From Caulobacteraceae bacterium (GTDB lineage Bacteria; Pseudomonadota; Alphaproteobacteria; Caulobacterales; Caulobacteraceae), in contig JADZBR010000386.1 in the NCBI GenBank assembly GCA_020852035.1, positions 1 through 16,392 of the forward strand: a stretch of DNA of 16,392 bases, given 5' to 3'. The notes beneath the pieces are model-generated. The model was not told where the DNA came from. It was given only the letters and a program-made list of their open reading frames with translations, and made no database searches. The number at the start of each line of letters is the position of its first letter. Within the stretch, counting starts at the first letter, position 1. The position numbers and the translations under genes are program-made. Of the stretch, positions 15,860-16,392 are shown in pieces.

Positions 15860-16392
15860 ATGGCGGCTAAAGACGTCTATTTCGCTTCCGACGCGCGCGA
15901 CCGCATGCTGCGCGGCGTCAACACCCTCGCCAACGCGGTGAAGGTCACCCTCGGCCCCAAGGGCCGCAACGTGGTCATCGAAAAGTCCTTCGGCGCCCCG
16001 CGCTCCACCAAGGACGGCGTCTCGGTGGCCAAGGAAATCGAGCTGGCCGACAAGTTCGAGAACCTCGGCGCCCAGCTGATCCGTGAAGTCGCCTCCAAGA
16101 CCAACGACAAGGCCGGCGACGGCACCACCACCGCGACCGTGCTCGCCCAGGCGATCGTCGTCGAGGGCCTGAAGTCGGTGGCCGCCGGCATGAACCCGAT
16201 GGACCTGAAGCGCGGCGTCGACAAGGCGGTCGCCAAGGTCGTCGAGGAGATCAAGAACGCCTCGCGCAAGGTGACCACCAACGCCGAGATCGCCCAGGTC
16301 GGCACCATCTCCGCCAACGGCGACAACGAAGTCGGCGAGATGATCGCCCGCGCCATGGACAAGGTCGGCAACGAAGGCGTGATCACGGTGGA
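15860..16392 (+). CDS. groEL: Chaperonin GroEL (Cpn60), 3' truncated by the window
   Basis: The first 177 codons are visible and the frame runs off the right edge. The N-terminus MAAKDVYFASDARDRMLRGV, then VKVTLGPKGRNVVIEKSFGAP, TKDGVSVAKEIEL and the ATP-site motif AGDGTTTATVLAQ, are diagnostic of the equatorial domain. The aspartates needed for ATP binding and hydrolysis (TKDG and GDGTTT) are present. The visible part reaches into the intermediate domain (VGTISANGD, NEGVITV). It folds client proteins with GroES. A purine-rich AGAGAGAAAG at 15841-15850 serves as ribosome binding site, about nine bases before the ATG. It is co-transcribed with groES. Confidence 0.99.
   Translation, partial: MAAKDVYFASDARDRMLRGVNTLANAVKVTLGPKGRNVVIEKSFGAPRSTKDGVSVAKEIELADKFENLGAQLIREVASKTNDKAGDGTTTATVLAQAIVVEGLKSVAAGMNPMDLKRGVDKAVAKVVEEIKNASRKVTTNAEIAQVGTISANGDNEVGEMIARAMDKVGNEGVITV

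Overview
The window is high-GC, densely coded bacterial chromosome, most likely from an alphaproteobacterium of the Caulobacter/Phenylobacterium type. Three things point there: the groESL operon with a CIRCE-like element and an alphaproteobacterial sigma-32-type promoter, a RibB carrying a degenerate GTP-cyclohydrolase-II-like tail, and the short palindromic intergenic repeats common in that group. Genus and species cannot be fixed from sequence inspection alone. No tRNA, rRNA, CRISPR array, transposase or phage gene is visible.

Layout. 1-1597 (+): 3' part of a Kef-type cation/proton antiporter with a C-terminal RCK (TrkA-N) domain. 1834-2772 (+): an isopenicillin-N-synthase-like 2-oxoglutarate/Fe(II) oxygenase that starts at TTG. 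2841-5300 (+): a hybrid sensor histidine kinase (GAF-PAS-PAS-HisKA-HATPase-REC). Two similar copies of a ~143-bp intergenic repeat, in the same orientation, bracket the oxygenase/kinase pair. 5575-7449 (-): a TadG-like von Willebrand A (vWA) protein with two FCCH-like modules inserted in the vWA domain. 7572-9380 (-): a secreted M2 (ACE-like) zinc dipeptidase.

9641-13091 (-): a tightly coupled three-gene operon. Acyl-CoA ligase is followed by an FMN reductase and then RibB(X), with 4-bp ATGA overlaps at both junctions. 13358-14713 (-): an acyl-CoA dehydrogenase of the ACAD10/11 type lies upstream on the same strand, separated from the operon by a ~160-bp composite inverted repeat. 14876-15307 (-): a small exported protein. 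15389-16392 (+): heat-shock promoter, CIRCE-like operator, groES and the first 177 codons of groEL.

How the genes fit together. The acyl-CoA dehydrogenase (a flavoenzyme) and the acyl-CoA ligase look like an acid-activation and oxidation unit. The flavin reductase and riboflavin-pathway enzyme translationally coupled to the ligase tie flavin supply to that unit. groESL is the standard chaperonin operon. The remaining genes look like independent envelope or housekeeping functions. Nothing here is clearly a wholly new system. The most unusual items are the FCCH-bearing vWA protein, the flavin/acyl-CoA operon, the asymmetric CIRCE, and the three distinct families of palindromic intergenic repeats.
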